Assembly (NCBI RefSeq): GCF_900129655.1
Contig: NZ_FQWK01000004.1
Location: 434,001-498,000 of the forward strand
DNA from: Bacteroides clarus YIT 12056
GTDB taxonomy: Bacteria; Bacteroidota; Bacteroidia; Bacteroidales; Bacteroidaceae
Reading direction: 5' to 3'
Length of the DNA: 64,000 nt
How positions within the stretch are numbered: the first letter of the stretch is position 1; every line of letters begins with the position of its first letter. A program made the translations under genes and the position numbers. This document shows, piece after piece, positions 16,899-28,158 of the stretch. The notes below the pieces were generated by a model, which was not told where the DNA came from, made no database searches, and saw nothing but the letters and a program-made list of their open reading frames with translations.

Positions 16899-17765
16899 AT
16901 GAGAAAAATACTATTCCTATCCCTTTTATTCGCAGCGACGGCACTGTCCGCGCAGAAACCCGTCGAACTGCTGTTGTGGCCTGACGGTGCGCCCAATACC
17001 AACGGGCTGACCGGTGCGCAGGAAGATTTGAAAGGCGGACGCGTCGCCAATGTGGTCAATCCGTCCATTACCGTCTACCGTCCGGCCAAACCCAACGGTA
17101 TGGCCGTCATCATGTGTCCCGGCGGCGGATACGGCCGTCTCGCCATGAACCACGAAGGGCACGACATGGCAGCCTGGTTTACAACGCAAGGCATCACGTA
17201 TGCGGTGCTGAAGTACCGCATGCCGAACGGGCACAACGAAGTTCCCCTGTCGGACGCCGAGCAAGCCATCCGCCTCGTACGCGGGCATGCCAAAGAATGG
17301 GGGCTCAATCCTAACCGTATCGGTATCATGGGAGCATCCGCAGGCGGACATCTGGCAGCCTCTCTTGCCACACTGTACGGCAGTGACGCCACTCGTCCCG
17401 ACTTTCAGATTCTGTTCTATCCCGTTATCTCCATGCTGAAAGGCGTCACTCACGGCGGTTCACGCAAGAACCTCATCGGCGAGGCTCCTTCTGACGAACT
17501 GGAACAGAAATACTCGCTCGAACGGCAGGTATCTCCCCAAACCCCGCAAGCCTTCATCATGCTGTCCGCCGATGACGCAACCGTACTGCCCATCAACGGC
17601 ATCGGTTACTTCCTCGCCCTGCGCGAACAAAAAGTACCCGCCACGCTGCATGTCTATCCTACTGGCGGCCACGGCTGGGGCTTCCGTGACAACTTCACGT
17701 ACAAGCGCCAATGGACCGGCGAGTTGGAAAAATGGTTGAGGGAAGGACTTGCCTTTCCGGAATAA
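16899..17765 (+). CDS. Secreted alpha/beta-hydrolase esterase
   Basis: 288 residues with a signal peptide ending LSAQ. The fold is an alpha/beta hydrolase of the BD-FAE/acetyl-xylan-esterase-like group: oxyanion segment MCPGGGYGRL, nucleophile S147 in GASAGGH, acid D225 or D226 in SADDATVLP, and base H258 in TGGHGWG. Length and layout suit a carbohydrate esterase that removes acyl groups from plant or host glycans in the periplasm. It is followed 67 bp later by a GH2 beta-galactosidase, which fits joint glycan breakdown. The exact ester substrate is not predictable. Confidence 0.87.
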   Translation: MRKILFLSLLFAATALSAQKPVELLLWPDGAPNTNGLTGAQEDLKGGRVANVVNPSITVYRPAKPNGMAVIMCPGGGYGRLAMNHEGHDMAAWFTTQGITYAVLKYRMPNGHNEVPLSDAEQAIRLVRGHAKEWGLNPNRIGIMGASAGGHLAASLATLYGSDATRPDFQILFYPVISMLKGVTHGGSRKNLIGEAPSDELEQKYSLERQVSPQTPQAFIMLSADDATVLPINGIGYFLALREQKVPATLHVYPTGGHGWGFRDNFTYKRQWTGELEKWLREGLAFPE

Positions 17766-17820
17766 CAGCACTTCCGAAAACAACACGATTACAACCATCG
17801 TCAACCCGTTCAAACCTTAA

Positions 17821-21048
<3,228 letters not shown>

Positions 21049-21059
21049 ACCGTTTGACA

Positions 21060-21887
21060 ATGAAAGCCTTATCAGGCAGAATCCGTGTTTTATCCGGTAT
21101 GCCTTCCACTTTACTCAGTATATGCTGTACTTTGGCAATCGCATCGTCCGTCTCTGCACAGGAAGCGGACAATGCCATGCTGAAATACGGATTGAGCTTC
21201 CTCAAAACTCCCTATGTGGCGCATACGCTGGAAGTGAACGACGAGGAGAAACTCGTAGTCAACTTCGACGAAGTGGATTGCACTACTTTTGTGGAGTATG
21301 TGCTGGCTCTGTCACTGTCCCCCGTCAAGGACGGGGCGATAGATAAGGCCGACTATGCGCGAAACCTGCAAAGCATCCGTTACCGTGACGGTAAGATTGA
21401 CGGTTACACGTCCCGCCTGCATTACATTGCCGATTGGGTTAATAACGGTGTCAGGCATGGCTTCATGGAAGATGTGGCCGCAGCCAACAGTCCTGATACG
21501 GTAAGGCTGTCCCTCGATTTCATGTCTACGCATGCCAAAGCGTACAAGCACTTGGAGTCATCTCCCGCCAACATCGGTAAGATGGAAGAAATAGAAAAGT
21601 CCCTGTCCGGACAAGTCTTTCATTATATCCCCAAGAACAAGCTGCCCGACAATGGTTTCGGTTGGATAAAGAATGGAGATATCATAGCCATCACCACCAA
21701 TATTCCGGGATTGGATGTTGTCCATCTGGGGCTTGCCTATTATGAGAGAGGAGTGTTGAAGCTGCTTCACGCTTCTTCTACCCGGAAAATGGTGGTTGTT
21801 ACGCAGAGGCCGTTGGCACAGATGCTGAAAAACAATAAGAAATTTACGGGGATCAGGGTGTTGAGGATGAAAAAGGACGGACAGTAA
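21060..21887 (+). CDS. DUF1460 N-acetylmuramoyl-L-alanine amidase-like protein
   Basis: 275 residues. ATG at 21060 is preferred to a TTG two codons earlier. There is a signal peptide to VSAQ. The DUF1460 catalytic-type residues are visible: cysteine in NFDEVDCTTFVEYVLAL, histidine in DVVHLGLAYY, and LLHASSTRK. Members adopt an NlpC/P60-like cysteine peptidase fold and are thought to act on cell-wall peptides. It begins 11 bp after the beta-galactosidase stop and probably shares its transcript, ending at a strong terminator. Confidence 0.87.
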   Translation: MKALSGRIRVLSGMPSTLLSICCTLAIASSVSAQEADNAMLKYGLSFLKTPYVAHTLEVNDEEKLVVNFDEVDCTTFVEYVLALSLSPVKDGAIDKADYARNLQSIRYRDGKIDGYTSRLHYIADWVNNGVRHGFMEDVAAANSPDTVRLSLDFMSTHAKAYKHLESSPANIGKMEEIEKSLSGQVFHYIPKNKLPDNGFGWIKNGDIIAITTNIPGLDVVHLGLAYYERGVLKLLHASSTRKMVVVTQRPLAQMLKNNKKFTGIRVLRMKKDGQ

Positions 21888-21915
21888 CAAGGCTGGATAA
21901 CCCTATCACAGGGCT

Positions 21916-21976
21916 AAAAAACAAATCAAGGATGTACCTCTATCTCGATAACCGGTACATCCTTGATTTGTTTTTT
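21916..21976. terminator. Bidirectional terminator between the DUF1460 gene and dnaB
   Basis: A perfect 23-bp inverted repeat (21916-21938 with 21954-21976, 15-nt loop) begins with an A-run and ends with a T-run, so it can stop transcription from both sides. It lies in the 90-bp gap between convergent genes. Confidence 0.93.
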
Positions 21977-21977
21977 G

Positions 21978-23552
21978 TTAGAACGGCAACGGCCCGTCCG
22001 ACCCCACCCCGCCAAACGGATTGTCCGTTTGAGGCATATAGTCGGCGGCAGACGGTGGCGGTGGCGTAGAAGGACTGCCGATGGGCGCGTTCATACGCGA
22101 ACCGAACGTAGCTCCCCCGCCACCTTCGGTAGGCGGTGGAATCACCATATCGTCCTCCGGATTCTGGAAGCGGGTGTACTGGCCGATAAAGCGCAGGCGC
22201 ACATCACCCACGGCACCGTTACGGTGCTTGGCTATGATAATCTCCGCCATACCACGCAAGTCGCTACCGTCGGCGGAAGTATAAATCTTATAATATTCGG
22301 GACGATGGATGAAACATACCATATCGGCATCCTGCTCGATGGCTCCGGATTCACGAAGGTCGCTCAACTGCGGGCGCTTGCCCTCTTCTCCTTCACGATT
22401 CTCCACACCACGGTTCAACTGCGACAGGGCGATGATAGGGATATTCAACTCCTTGGCCAATCCTTTCAGCGAGCGGGAAATCGTACTCACCTCTTCCTGA
22501 CGGCTGCCGAACGACATACCGCTGGCATTCATCAACTGAAGGTAGTCGATGATAATGACCCTTACCCCATGCTCGCGAACCAGACGACGGGCTTTGGTAC
22601 GAAGCTCGAATACGGAAAGAGAAGGAGTATCGTCCACATACAGCGGCGCATCCAGCAAGTCACGCAATTTATAGTCCAGCTGTTGCCATTCGTAGTCGGC
22701 AAGCTGTCCGCTCTTAATCTTCTCACTCGGAATTTCGCACACATTGGAGATAAGACGGTTCACCAACTGCACGTTACTCATTTCAAGGGAGAACAGGGCG
22801 ACAGGGTTGCGGAAATTCACGGCGATGTTCTTTGCCATGGAAAGCACGAACGCCGTTTTACCCATGGCAGGACGGGCGGCTATAATGATAAGGTCGGAGT
22901 TCTGCCAACCGGAAGTCATCTTGTCCAGCTTCGTAAATCCGCTCTCGAGGCCGCTCAAACCGTCGGTACGGGCGGCGGCTTTCTGAATAAGGTCGTACGC
23001 TTCGGCAATGACCGGATTGATTTGCGTATAGTCCTTCTTCATGTTCTGCTGGGAAATCTCGAACAGTTTGCCTTCGGCTTCCTGCATCAGGTCGTCCACA
23101 TCGAGCGTCTCGTCGAACGCTTTGGACTGGATATTGCTGGTGAATGTTATCAGCTCGCGCGCCAACGCCTTTTGGGCGATAATACGGGCGTGATATTCGA
23201 TGTGCGCAGAAGAGGCTACCTTACTGCTGAGCTGGGTTATATAGAACGGACCGCCCACCTCTTCCAAATCTCCGCGTTTGGCCAGCTGCTCTTTGACCGT
23301 AAGGATATCCACCGGTTTCTGATTGACCGCCAAGTCCGTAATAGCGGAATATATCAGCTGATGCCGATGCTCGTAAAAAGATTCCGGACGGAGAATTTCA
23401 CTCACCAATGAATAAGCGTCTTTCTCAATCATCAATGCACCGAGCACAGCCTCTTCCAGCTCCGGCGCCTGCGGCTGGATACGCCCGTAGTCGTTGACGG
23501 GCTGGGGTGCTTTTGATTTCGGAGTACGTGTAGTTCGTCTTTGTTCTGCCAC
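21978..23552 (-). CDS. dnaB: Replicative DNA helicase DnaB
   Basis: 524 residues. The N-terminal domain has PQAPELEEAVLGALMIEKDA. The RecA-like motor has Walker A ARPAMGKTAF, then FSLEMSNVQLVNRL, the Walker B aspartate in VRVIIIDYLQLMNAS, and ALSQLNRGVENR. It unwinds DNA at the replication fork together with primase. The C-terminal ~60 residues are Gly/Pro-rich (PPPTEGGGGATFGS), as in Bacteroidota DnaB. A -7 promoter element and a -33 TTG are present upstream on the minus strand. Confidence 0.97.
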   Translation of the reverse strand: MAEQRRTTRTPKSKAPQPVNDYGRIQPQAPELEEAVLGALMIEKDAYSLVSEILRPESFYEHRHQLIYSAITDLAVNQKPVDILTVKEQLAKRGDLEEVGGPFYITQLSSKVASSAHIEYHARIIAQKALARELITFTSNIQSKAFDETLDVDDLMQEAEGKLFEISQQNMKKDYTQINPVIAEAYDLIQKAAARTDGLSGLESGFTKLDKMTSGWQNSDLIIIAARPAMGKTAFVLSMAKNIAVNFRNPVALFSLEMSNVQLVNRLISNVCEIPSEKIKSGQLADYEWQQLDYKLRDLLDAPLYVDDTPSLSVFELRTKARRLVREHGVRVIIIDYLQLMNASGMSFGSRQEEVSTISRSLKGLAKELNIPIIALSQLNRGVENREGEEGKRPQLSDLRESGAIEQDADMVCFIHRPEYYKIYTSADGSDLRGMAEIIIAKHRNGAVGDVRLRFIGQYTRFQNPEDDMVIPPPTEGGGGATFGSRMNAPIGSPSTPPPPSAADYMPQTDNPFGGVGSDGPLPF

Positions 23553-23616
23553 TTTTTGAATTAAAAATTGAAAATTAAAAATTAAGAAATAATAGTCGGC
23601 CTTTCAAAAGGGAAAG

Positions 23617-23648
23617 CAAAGATAAATGATTTTATTGATAGCAATCAA
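23617..23648 (-). promoter_or_regulatory. dnaB promoter
   Basis: Minus-strand -7 TATCTTTG (23617-23624) with a -33 TTG (23646-23648) 21 bp away, 65 bp upstream of the dnaB start. Confidence 0.6.
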
Positions 23649-23691
23649 TAAATCGTTGTTAAGTTTTCAATCTACTATAAACAGAATTCAT

Positions 23692-23699
23692 TAACTTTG
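23692..23699 (+). promoter_or_regulatory. ispE -7 promoter element
   Basis: TAACTTTG matches TAnnTTTG, 68 bp before the ispE ATG. A -33 TTTG is not evident at the usual spacing. Confidence 0.5.
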
Positions 23700-23767
23700 T
23701 GTCCGGAGCCGCTTTGGCAGCCCGTTTTTTGTTTTTTAATTTTCAATTCTTAATTCTCGGTTTAACA

Positions 23768-24598
23768 ATGCTTACTTTTCCGAACGCTAAAATAAACTTG
23801 GGGCTGAACATTACAGAGAAACGCCCGGACGGTTACCATAATCTGGAAACCATTTTCTACCCTATTCCTATTGAAGATGCGCTGGAAATAAACCCGTTGC
23901 ATGACGGTGACGGAAAATATTGCCTGCATCAGGCAGGTATAGAAATAGCGGGAGAAGCGGAAAACAATCTGGTAGTAAAGGCTTATAAACTGCTGGATGA
24001 GTTGTTCGACCTGCCGCCGGTAGATATTCATCTGTTCAAGCGTATTCCCTCGGGAGCCGGATTGGGGGGCGGTTCGGCTGACGCCGCCTTTATGCTGAAA
24101 CTGCTGAATGAGAAATTCAATCTCGGTTTGAGTCTTGACAAACTGGAAGAACACGCGGCCCGTCTGGGTGCGGATTGCGCTTTCTTTATCCGGAACGCCC
24201 CCACTTACGCGGAAGGTATCGGGAATATATTCTCACCTGTTTCTTTGTCGTTGAAGGGGTATCAGCTTTGGTTGGTAAAGCCGGACATATTCGTTTCCAC
24301 ACGGGACGCCTTTTCGCAAATAAAGCCGCGCCGTCCGCAGCGGTCACTAAAGGAGACGATACAGTTGCCCGTTAAAGAATGGAGAGAGTATATGATGAAT
24401 GACTTTGAAGAGAGCGTGTTTCCTCAATTTCCCGCTATCGGAGAAATAAAGGAAGAGATGTACAGGCAGGGTGCCGTCTATGCGTCAATGAGTGGCTCGG
24501 GGTCATCCGTTTACGGGCTGTTTGCCGCTGATGCCGTATTGCCGGATATTGATTTCGGGAAGAAAGCATTTTCCTACAAGGGAAGGCTGAATGTTTGA
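23768..24598 (+). CDS. ispE: 4-diphosphocytidyl-2-C-methyl-D-erythritol kinase
   Basis: 276 residues starting at ATG 23768 ([22 protein letters not shown]); an earlier start would include the A/T-rich leader. It is a GHMP kinase: the ATP loop is [19 protein letters not shown] and the third motif is [13 protein letters not shown]. It phosphorylates CDP-ME in the MEP isoprenoid pathway. Length is normal. It is divergent from dnaB and followed at once by a long hairpin beginning at its stop codon. Confidence 0.96.
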   Translation: MLTFPNAKINLGLNITEKRPDGYHNLETIFYPIPIEDALEINPLHDGDGKYCLHQAGIEIAGEAENNLVVKAYKLLDELFDLPPVDIHLFKRIPSGAGLGGGSADAAFMLKLLNEKFNLGLSLDKLEEHAARLGADCAFFIRNAPTYAEGIGNIFSPVSLSLKGYQLWLVKPDIFVSTRDAFSQIKPRRPQRSLKETIQLPVKEWREYMMNDFEESVFPQFPAIGEIKEEMYRQGAVYASMSGSGSSVYGLFAADAVLPDIDFGKKAFSYKGRLNV

Positions 24599-24696
24599 AA
24601 TACGAAACATAAAGTATAAAATATGAGGTATCAGGTATGAACCATGCGGACGGGGCATTGTTATACCTCATATTTTATACTTAATGTTTTGTATTT
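24598..24696. repeat. Palindromic element 1 with conserved loop, left of the PepSY-like gene
   Basis: 34-bp arms (24598-24631 and 24663-24696) pair with two mismatches. The loop core ACCATGCGGACGGGGCATTG (24641-24660) recurs with four changes in element 2 on the other side of the next gene. The left arm starts at the ispE stop codon and the right arm ends 4 bp before the PepSY-like ATG. It may terminate ispE, but no T-run follows. Confidence 0.8.
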
Positions 24697-24700
24697 TAAG

Positions 24701-25186
24701 ATGAAAAGATTTAGATTTTGTTTCGTAGCAAGTATGCTACTGCTTGTTTCCGCTTCCGCCTTTGCCAAAGAGCTTCCCGCGAAAATACAGGCTGCCTTTG
24801 AGAAGATGTACCCGCAAGCCGTTAATGTGGAATGGGAACAGATGGCGGGATGTTATGTGGCGGAGTTCGTTATGGACAATCGGGAGATAGATGTGTGGTT
24901 CGATGAAAATGCCCAATGGGTAATGACGGAGAATGACGTGGAGTCGCTGGAGAAAGTTCCCGCTCCCGTTGCCGAAGCGTTTATGGAAAGCATTATGTCT
25001 TCCATGAGATTAAAAGATGTGAGAATAATCACTTTCCCCAAACATCCTACAATAATTGTTATCGAAGTGGAAGTTTACAATTCCAATGAAGAATTCCAAC
25101 TGTTCTATTCGTCGGACGGAAAGTTACAGCAACAACTGAATGTGAGCGAACTGGGTGGAGAGATTTACCCGGGATTGTTTGATTAA
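24701..25186 (+). CDS. PepSY-like (DUF2874) periplasmic protein
   Basis: 161 residues from ATG 24701, with a signal peptide (RFRFCFVASMLLLVSASAFA). Two PepSY-like/DUF2874 repeats are visible: LPAKIQAAFEKMYPQAVNVEWEQ with a following beta-hairpin, and a second unit from VAEAFMESIMSS. The family is found in the Bacteroidota periplasm and resembles beta-lactamase-inhibitor-like folds; its role is unknown. The gene is bracketed by two related palindromic elements, as if the cassette were a unit. Confidence 0.8.
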   Translation: MKRFRFCFVASMLLLVSASAFAKELPAKIQAAFEKMYPQAVNVEWEQMAGCYVAEFVMDNREIDVWFDENAQWVMTENDVESLEKVPAPVAEAFMESIMSSMRLKDVRIITFPKHPTIIVIEVEVYNSNEEFQLFYSSDGKLQQQLNVSELGGEIYPGLFD

Positions 25187-25195
25187 ACGTTATTT

Positions 25196-25244
25196 AAGTA
25201 TGAAGTATAACCATGCGGTTGGGGCACCGTTATACTTCACACTT
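25196..25244. repeat. Palindromic element 2, right of the PepSY-like gene
   Basis: Arms 25196-25211 and 25229-25244 pair with one wobble. The core ACCATGCGGTTGGGGCACCG (25210-25229) is 16/20 identical to that of element 1. The outer arm sequences differ from element 1 but keep pairing. Confidence 0.78.
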
Positions 25245-25270
25245 TATATTTAAATGTACTTAACTCAGGC

Positions 25271-26437
25271 TTAGTACACTTCTACTTTCTCGGCTATTCG
25301 TTTGGCTTTATCGCGCAGCGTATCAAGGTCGCTGCCCAGCGGCGCATAGCATAATACAACGCCCATACGGCGATTGACACGGGTAGTCGGTTTGCCGAAG
25401 ATGCGCAAGTAAGTATCTTCTTCTTTGGCCACCTCTTCCATACCGCGATAGTTAGGACGCTCCTGACTGGCAATGGACGACAGGATAACGGCACTTGCAC
25501 CGATCCGCTCCTGCTTGATACCCGGAATAGGCAGGCCAAGTACGGCACGGCAATGCAATTCGAATTCATTCAGATTTTGCGTTCCTGCCAGTGTCACCAT
25601 ACCCGTATCGTGCGGACGCGGAGAGAGTTCGGAGAAGTAAACACCGTTCTCATGGCTCAGGAAGAATTCCACTCCCCACAAACCGGCGCCTGTCAGGGCA
25701 CGGGTTACTTTCTCTGCCATATCCTGCGCTTCCTTTAAATGAGCGGGATCGATATGGGCAGGCTGGAAACTCTCGCGATAGTCACCACCCTTTTGTACGT
25801 GGCCGATAGGCGGACAGAACAGAGTGGGACCATTCTTTTGGGTAACTGTCAGCAAGGTTATCTCACTGTCGAACTTAATGAACTCTTCGATGATAAGCTC
25901 CTTTATATCTCCACGGCTACCATTGCAACCGTATTCCCAGGCATGCTCCAGTTCGTCGGCGCTCTTCACGAGCGATTGTCCCTTACCGGAAGAAGACATC
26001 AACGGTTTTACCACACAGGGGAAACCGATTTTTTCGGCAGCGGCTTTCAGTTCGTCCAAAGAAGTGGCATAGAAATATTTGGCGGTCTTCAGTCCCAGTT
26101 CCTTGGCGGCGAGGTCGCGGATGGCTTTACGGTTCATGGTAAAGTTTACTGCGCGCGCGCTGGGCACAACCTGAATACCTTCTTTCTCAAAATCGTACAA
26201 GCGTTCCGTACGGATAGCCTCAATTTCCGGTACAATAATATCCGGCCGGTGTTTGCGTACTACACGTTCCAATGCGTCACCGTCCAGCATACTGAACACT
26301 TCGCATTCGTCTGCCACTTGCATGGCGGGTGCTCCGGCATAAGAGTCGCAGGCAATGATGTATTGCCCCTTGCGCTGAGCGGAAATCACGAATTCCTTAC
26401 CCAGCTCACCGGAACCTAACAGTAAAATCTTTTTCAT
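25271..26437 (-). CDS. purT: Formate-dependent phosphoribosylglycinamide formyltransferase PurT
   Basis: 388 residues from the ATG at 26437. An ATG at 26518 would add residues read through repeat array F and the promoter, so it is rejected. The ATP-grasp protein begins [20 protein letters not shown] and has the ATP-binding segment [20 protein letters not shown], then [34 protein letters not shown] sequence and [16 protein letters not shown]. It formylates GAR using formate and ATP in purine synthesis. Length is normal. Confidence 0.96.
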   Translation of the reverse strand: MKKILLLGSGELGKEFVISAQRKGQYIIACDSYAGAPAMQVADECEVFSMLDGDALERVVRKHRPDIIVPEIEAIRTERLYDFEKEGIQVVPSARAVNFTMNRKAIRDLAAKELGLKTAKYFYATSLDELKAAAEKIGFPCVVKPLMSSSGKGQSLVKSADELEHAWEYGCNGSRGDIKELIIEEFIKFDSEITLLTVTQKNGPTLFCPPIGHVQKGGDYRESFQPAHIDPAHLKEAQDMAEKVTRALTGAGLWGVEFFLSHENGVYFSELSPRPHDTGMVTLAGTQNLNEFELHCRAVLGLPIPGIKQERIGASAVILSSIASQERPNYRGMEEVAKEEDTYLRIFGKPTTRVNRRMGVVLCYAPLGSDLDTLRDKAKRIAEKVEVY

Positions 26438-26465
26438 TTCAGTATCAGTTATTATAGAATTATCG

Positions 26466-26473
26466 CAAAGATA
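26466..26473 (-). promoter_or_regulatory. purT -7 promoter element
   Basis: Minus-strand TATCTTTG, 28 bp upstream of the PurT start. No -33 match was found; the element lies between the gene and array F. Confidence 0.5.
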
Positions 26474-26504
26474 GGGAGAAAAAACGATATAAAAAGAAAT
26501 ACGG

Positions 26505-26607
26505 GAAGTTAACTTCATTCACCGTATCGAGTTAACTTCCCGTAATTATGATATTAACATATTACTACCCACTTGGTTAACTTCACAGAGGCTATGAAGT
26601 TAACCAA
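26505..26607. repeat. Array F: five GTTAAC palindromes every 22-23 bp between the DUF4301 gene and purT
   Basis: GTTAAC (ATTAAC in the third) occurs at 26508, 26531, 26553, 26576 and 26599, spacings 23, 22, 23 and 23 bp. The first is extended to the perfect palindrome GAAGTTAACTTC. Neighbouring copies also pair as two hairpins: 26500-26514 with 26530-26544 (15 bp) and 26573-26585 with 26595-26607 (13 bp). These could end the DUF4301 transcript. Confidence 0.85.
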
Positions 26608-26619
26608 ATGCAGATGCTG

Positions 26620-28137
26620 TTATTGATGTTGCTCTCTCAACAAGTCGTTCACCGTCTTAACCGGATTGAATGTAGTCAGGGGTACTTCTACAAAGACCGT
26701 GTTCCAATCGCTCATCGCACCGTTCCAAAGTCCGGGAAGTTCCAGGGCTTTCAAGTCTTTACCGTTCTTCGACTTATAGGAAATAAAGCCTGTTGCCTTA
26801 TCCACATACTTCACCAAGTCAAATTTGTGACCTTTATAATCGCGTACGGCGCAAACCAAATCTACCGGATTGAAGTGCGTACCCTTTTCAAACATATCTT
26901 TCTTCTCCGGATCGTTCATGTCAATCTGTGAGCTTTCGAGGATTTGCAGGGAAATCGTACCGTCACTGTTATATGCAAGGAACGGGCCGCCACCCGGCTC
27001 GCCTACGTTCTTCACCATACCGCAAACACGCATCGGGCGGTTCAGCTTTTCTTTCAGGTAAATCACCAGTTCGGCATCTTCCAGGTTCTTCGTTTCCGGA
27101 TTCTTGCAGAACAGCTTCTTCTGTACAAACTGCAGGATGTCGAGAATCTGTTCGTGCGTATATTTGCCGCTGTCCAGCAGTTGCAGGTAAGCGAATGCCT
27201 GCTGCTGCAACGTGATGAGTACGCCCGCAATCAGTTTCTTATATAATACGGTATCGCCCTTCAGCTTATCGGGCACTACGTTATCGATGTTCTTGATGAA
27301 GATTACATCGGCATCGAGGTCGTTCAGGTTTTCAATCAATGCGCCGTGGCCGCCCGGACGGAACAGGAGCTTGCCGTTATCGCGGAAAGGTTTGTTTTCC
27401 ATATCGGCGGCAATGGTATCGGTGCTCGGCTTCTGCTCGGAGAAGCTGATATTGTAATCCACACCGTATTTCTTGGCATAGGCGGCCGCTTTCTCGTCCA
27501 CCAAAGCCTTGAATAGCGCACGATGTTCGGGAGATACGGTGAAATGCACATTCACCTTGCCGTTCTTGTTGGCCGCATAGAGCGCACCTTCCACCAGATG
27601 CTCTTCCAACGGGGTACGGCTGCCATCTTCGTACTTATGGAACTTCAACAGTCCTTTCGGAAGCGCACCGTAATTCAAGCCCGCCGATTCGAGCAATGCG
27701 GCAACCACAGCTTTGTAATTTCCGGCGGCCAGCAACGCGGGAATATCTTTACCGGCTGTTTTTTGGCATGCGGCATTCAAGTCATCGTAAAAAGCAAACT
27801 TCTCGATTTTCTCGAAGAATGTTTTCTCAAAACTTGACTGGGGAGCATCGTATTCCGCTCCGAGGAATTCAAATAAATTCTTAAACATACGGCTTGCCGC
27901 GCCCGATGCCGGAACAAACTTCACAACCGTCTTGTCTGTCTGAGTGTATGTTTCCCACGCATTCAGATATTTTTTCTGCTCATCGGCGTCCGGAGCCAGT
28001 ATACCTTGCTCTACGGAAGCGGCGGCAGATAACTTTAAATATGGAAATCCTTTTTCGAAACAGGCCAGTTGTTCGGCAATCTGCTCTTCTGATATGCCTT
28101 TCTTGGCAAGCAGTTCTTTGTCTTGGAGTGTTATCAT
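26620..28137 (-). CDS. DUF4301 family protein, possible sugar nucleotidyltransferase
   Basis: 505 residues, a conserved Bacteroidota protein of unknown function (DUF4301). No signal peptide or membrane segment is seen, so it is probably cytoplasmic. Segments worth noting are VVKFVPASGAASRMFKNL near residue 72, LLFRPGGHGALIENLND, DADVIFIKNIDNV, and VCGMVKNVGEPGGGPFLA. Their order resembles the nucleotide-binding loop, glycine-rich loop and metal-aspartate region of UDP-sugar pyrophosphorylases, so a divergent nucleotidyltransferase is my inference. It is divergent from relA by 21 bp and lies upstream of purT on the same strand. Confidence 0.8.
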   Translation of the reverse strand: MITLQDKELLAKKGISEEQIAEQLACFEKGFPYLKLSAAASVEQGILAPDADEQKKYLNAWETYTQTDKTVVKFVPASGAASRMFKNLFEFLGAEYDAPQSSFEKTFFEKIEKFAFYDDLNAACQKTAGKDIPALLAAGNYKAVVAALLESAGLNYGALPKGLLKFHKYEDGSRTPLEEHLVEGALYAANKNGKVNVHFTVSPEHRALFKALVDEKAAAYAKKYGVDYNISFSEQKPSTDTIAADMENKPFRDNGKLLFRPGGHGALIENLNDLDADVIFIKNIDNVVPDKLKGDTVLYKKLIAGVLITLQQQAFAYLQLLDSGKYTHEQILDILQFVQKKLFCKNPETKNLEDAELVIYLKEKLNRPMRVCGMVKNVGEPGGGPFLAYNSDGTISLQILESSQIDMNDPEKKDMFEKGTHFNPVDLVCAVRDYKGHKFDLVKYVDKATGFISYKSKNGKDLKALELPGLWNGAMSDWNTVFVEVPLTTFNPVKTVNDLLREQHQ

Positions 28138-28158
28138 AATATCTAAATTTATTAATTG

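Larger units (their letters stand above)
23562..23760. repeat. A/T-rich leader repeats around the dnaB-ispE divergent region
   Basis: Short variants of TTAATTTTCAATTCTTAATT occur on both sides of this divergent gap: as the complement at about 23563-23590 next to dnaB, and directly at about 23735-23757 next to ispE. A related run lies at 30562-30592 just before dgkA. Each copy sits within about 30 bp of a start codon, so they may serve as unstructured translation leaders. The rest of the gap holds the two promoter elements listed separately. Confidence 0.55.

Noticed and set aside
26438..26518. Longer PurT start at 26518
   Set aside because: It would include the -7 promoter element and the first GTTAAC unit; PurT proteins begin at the 26437 ATG.
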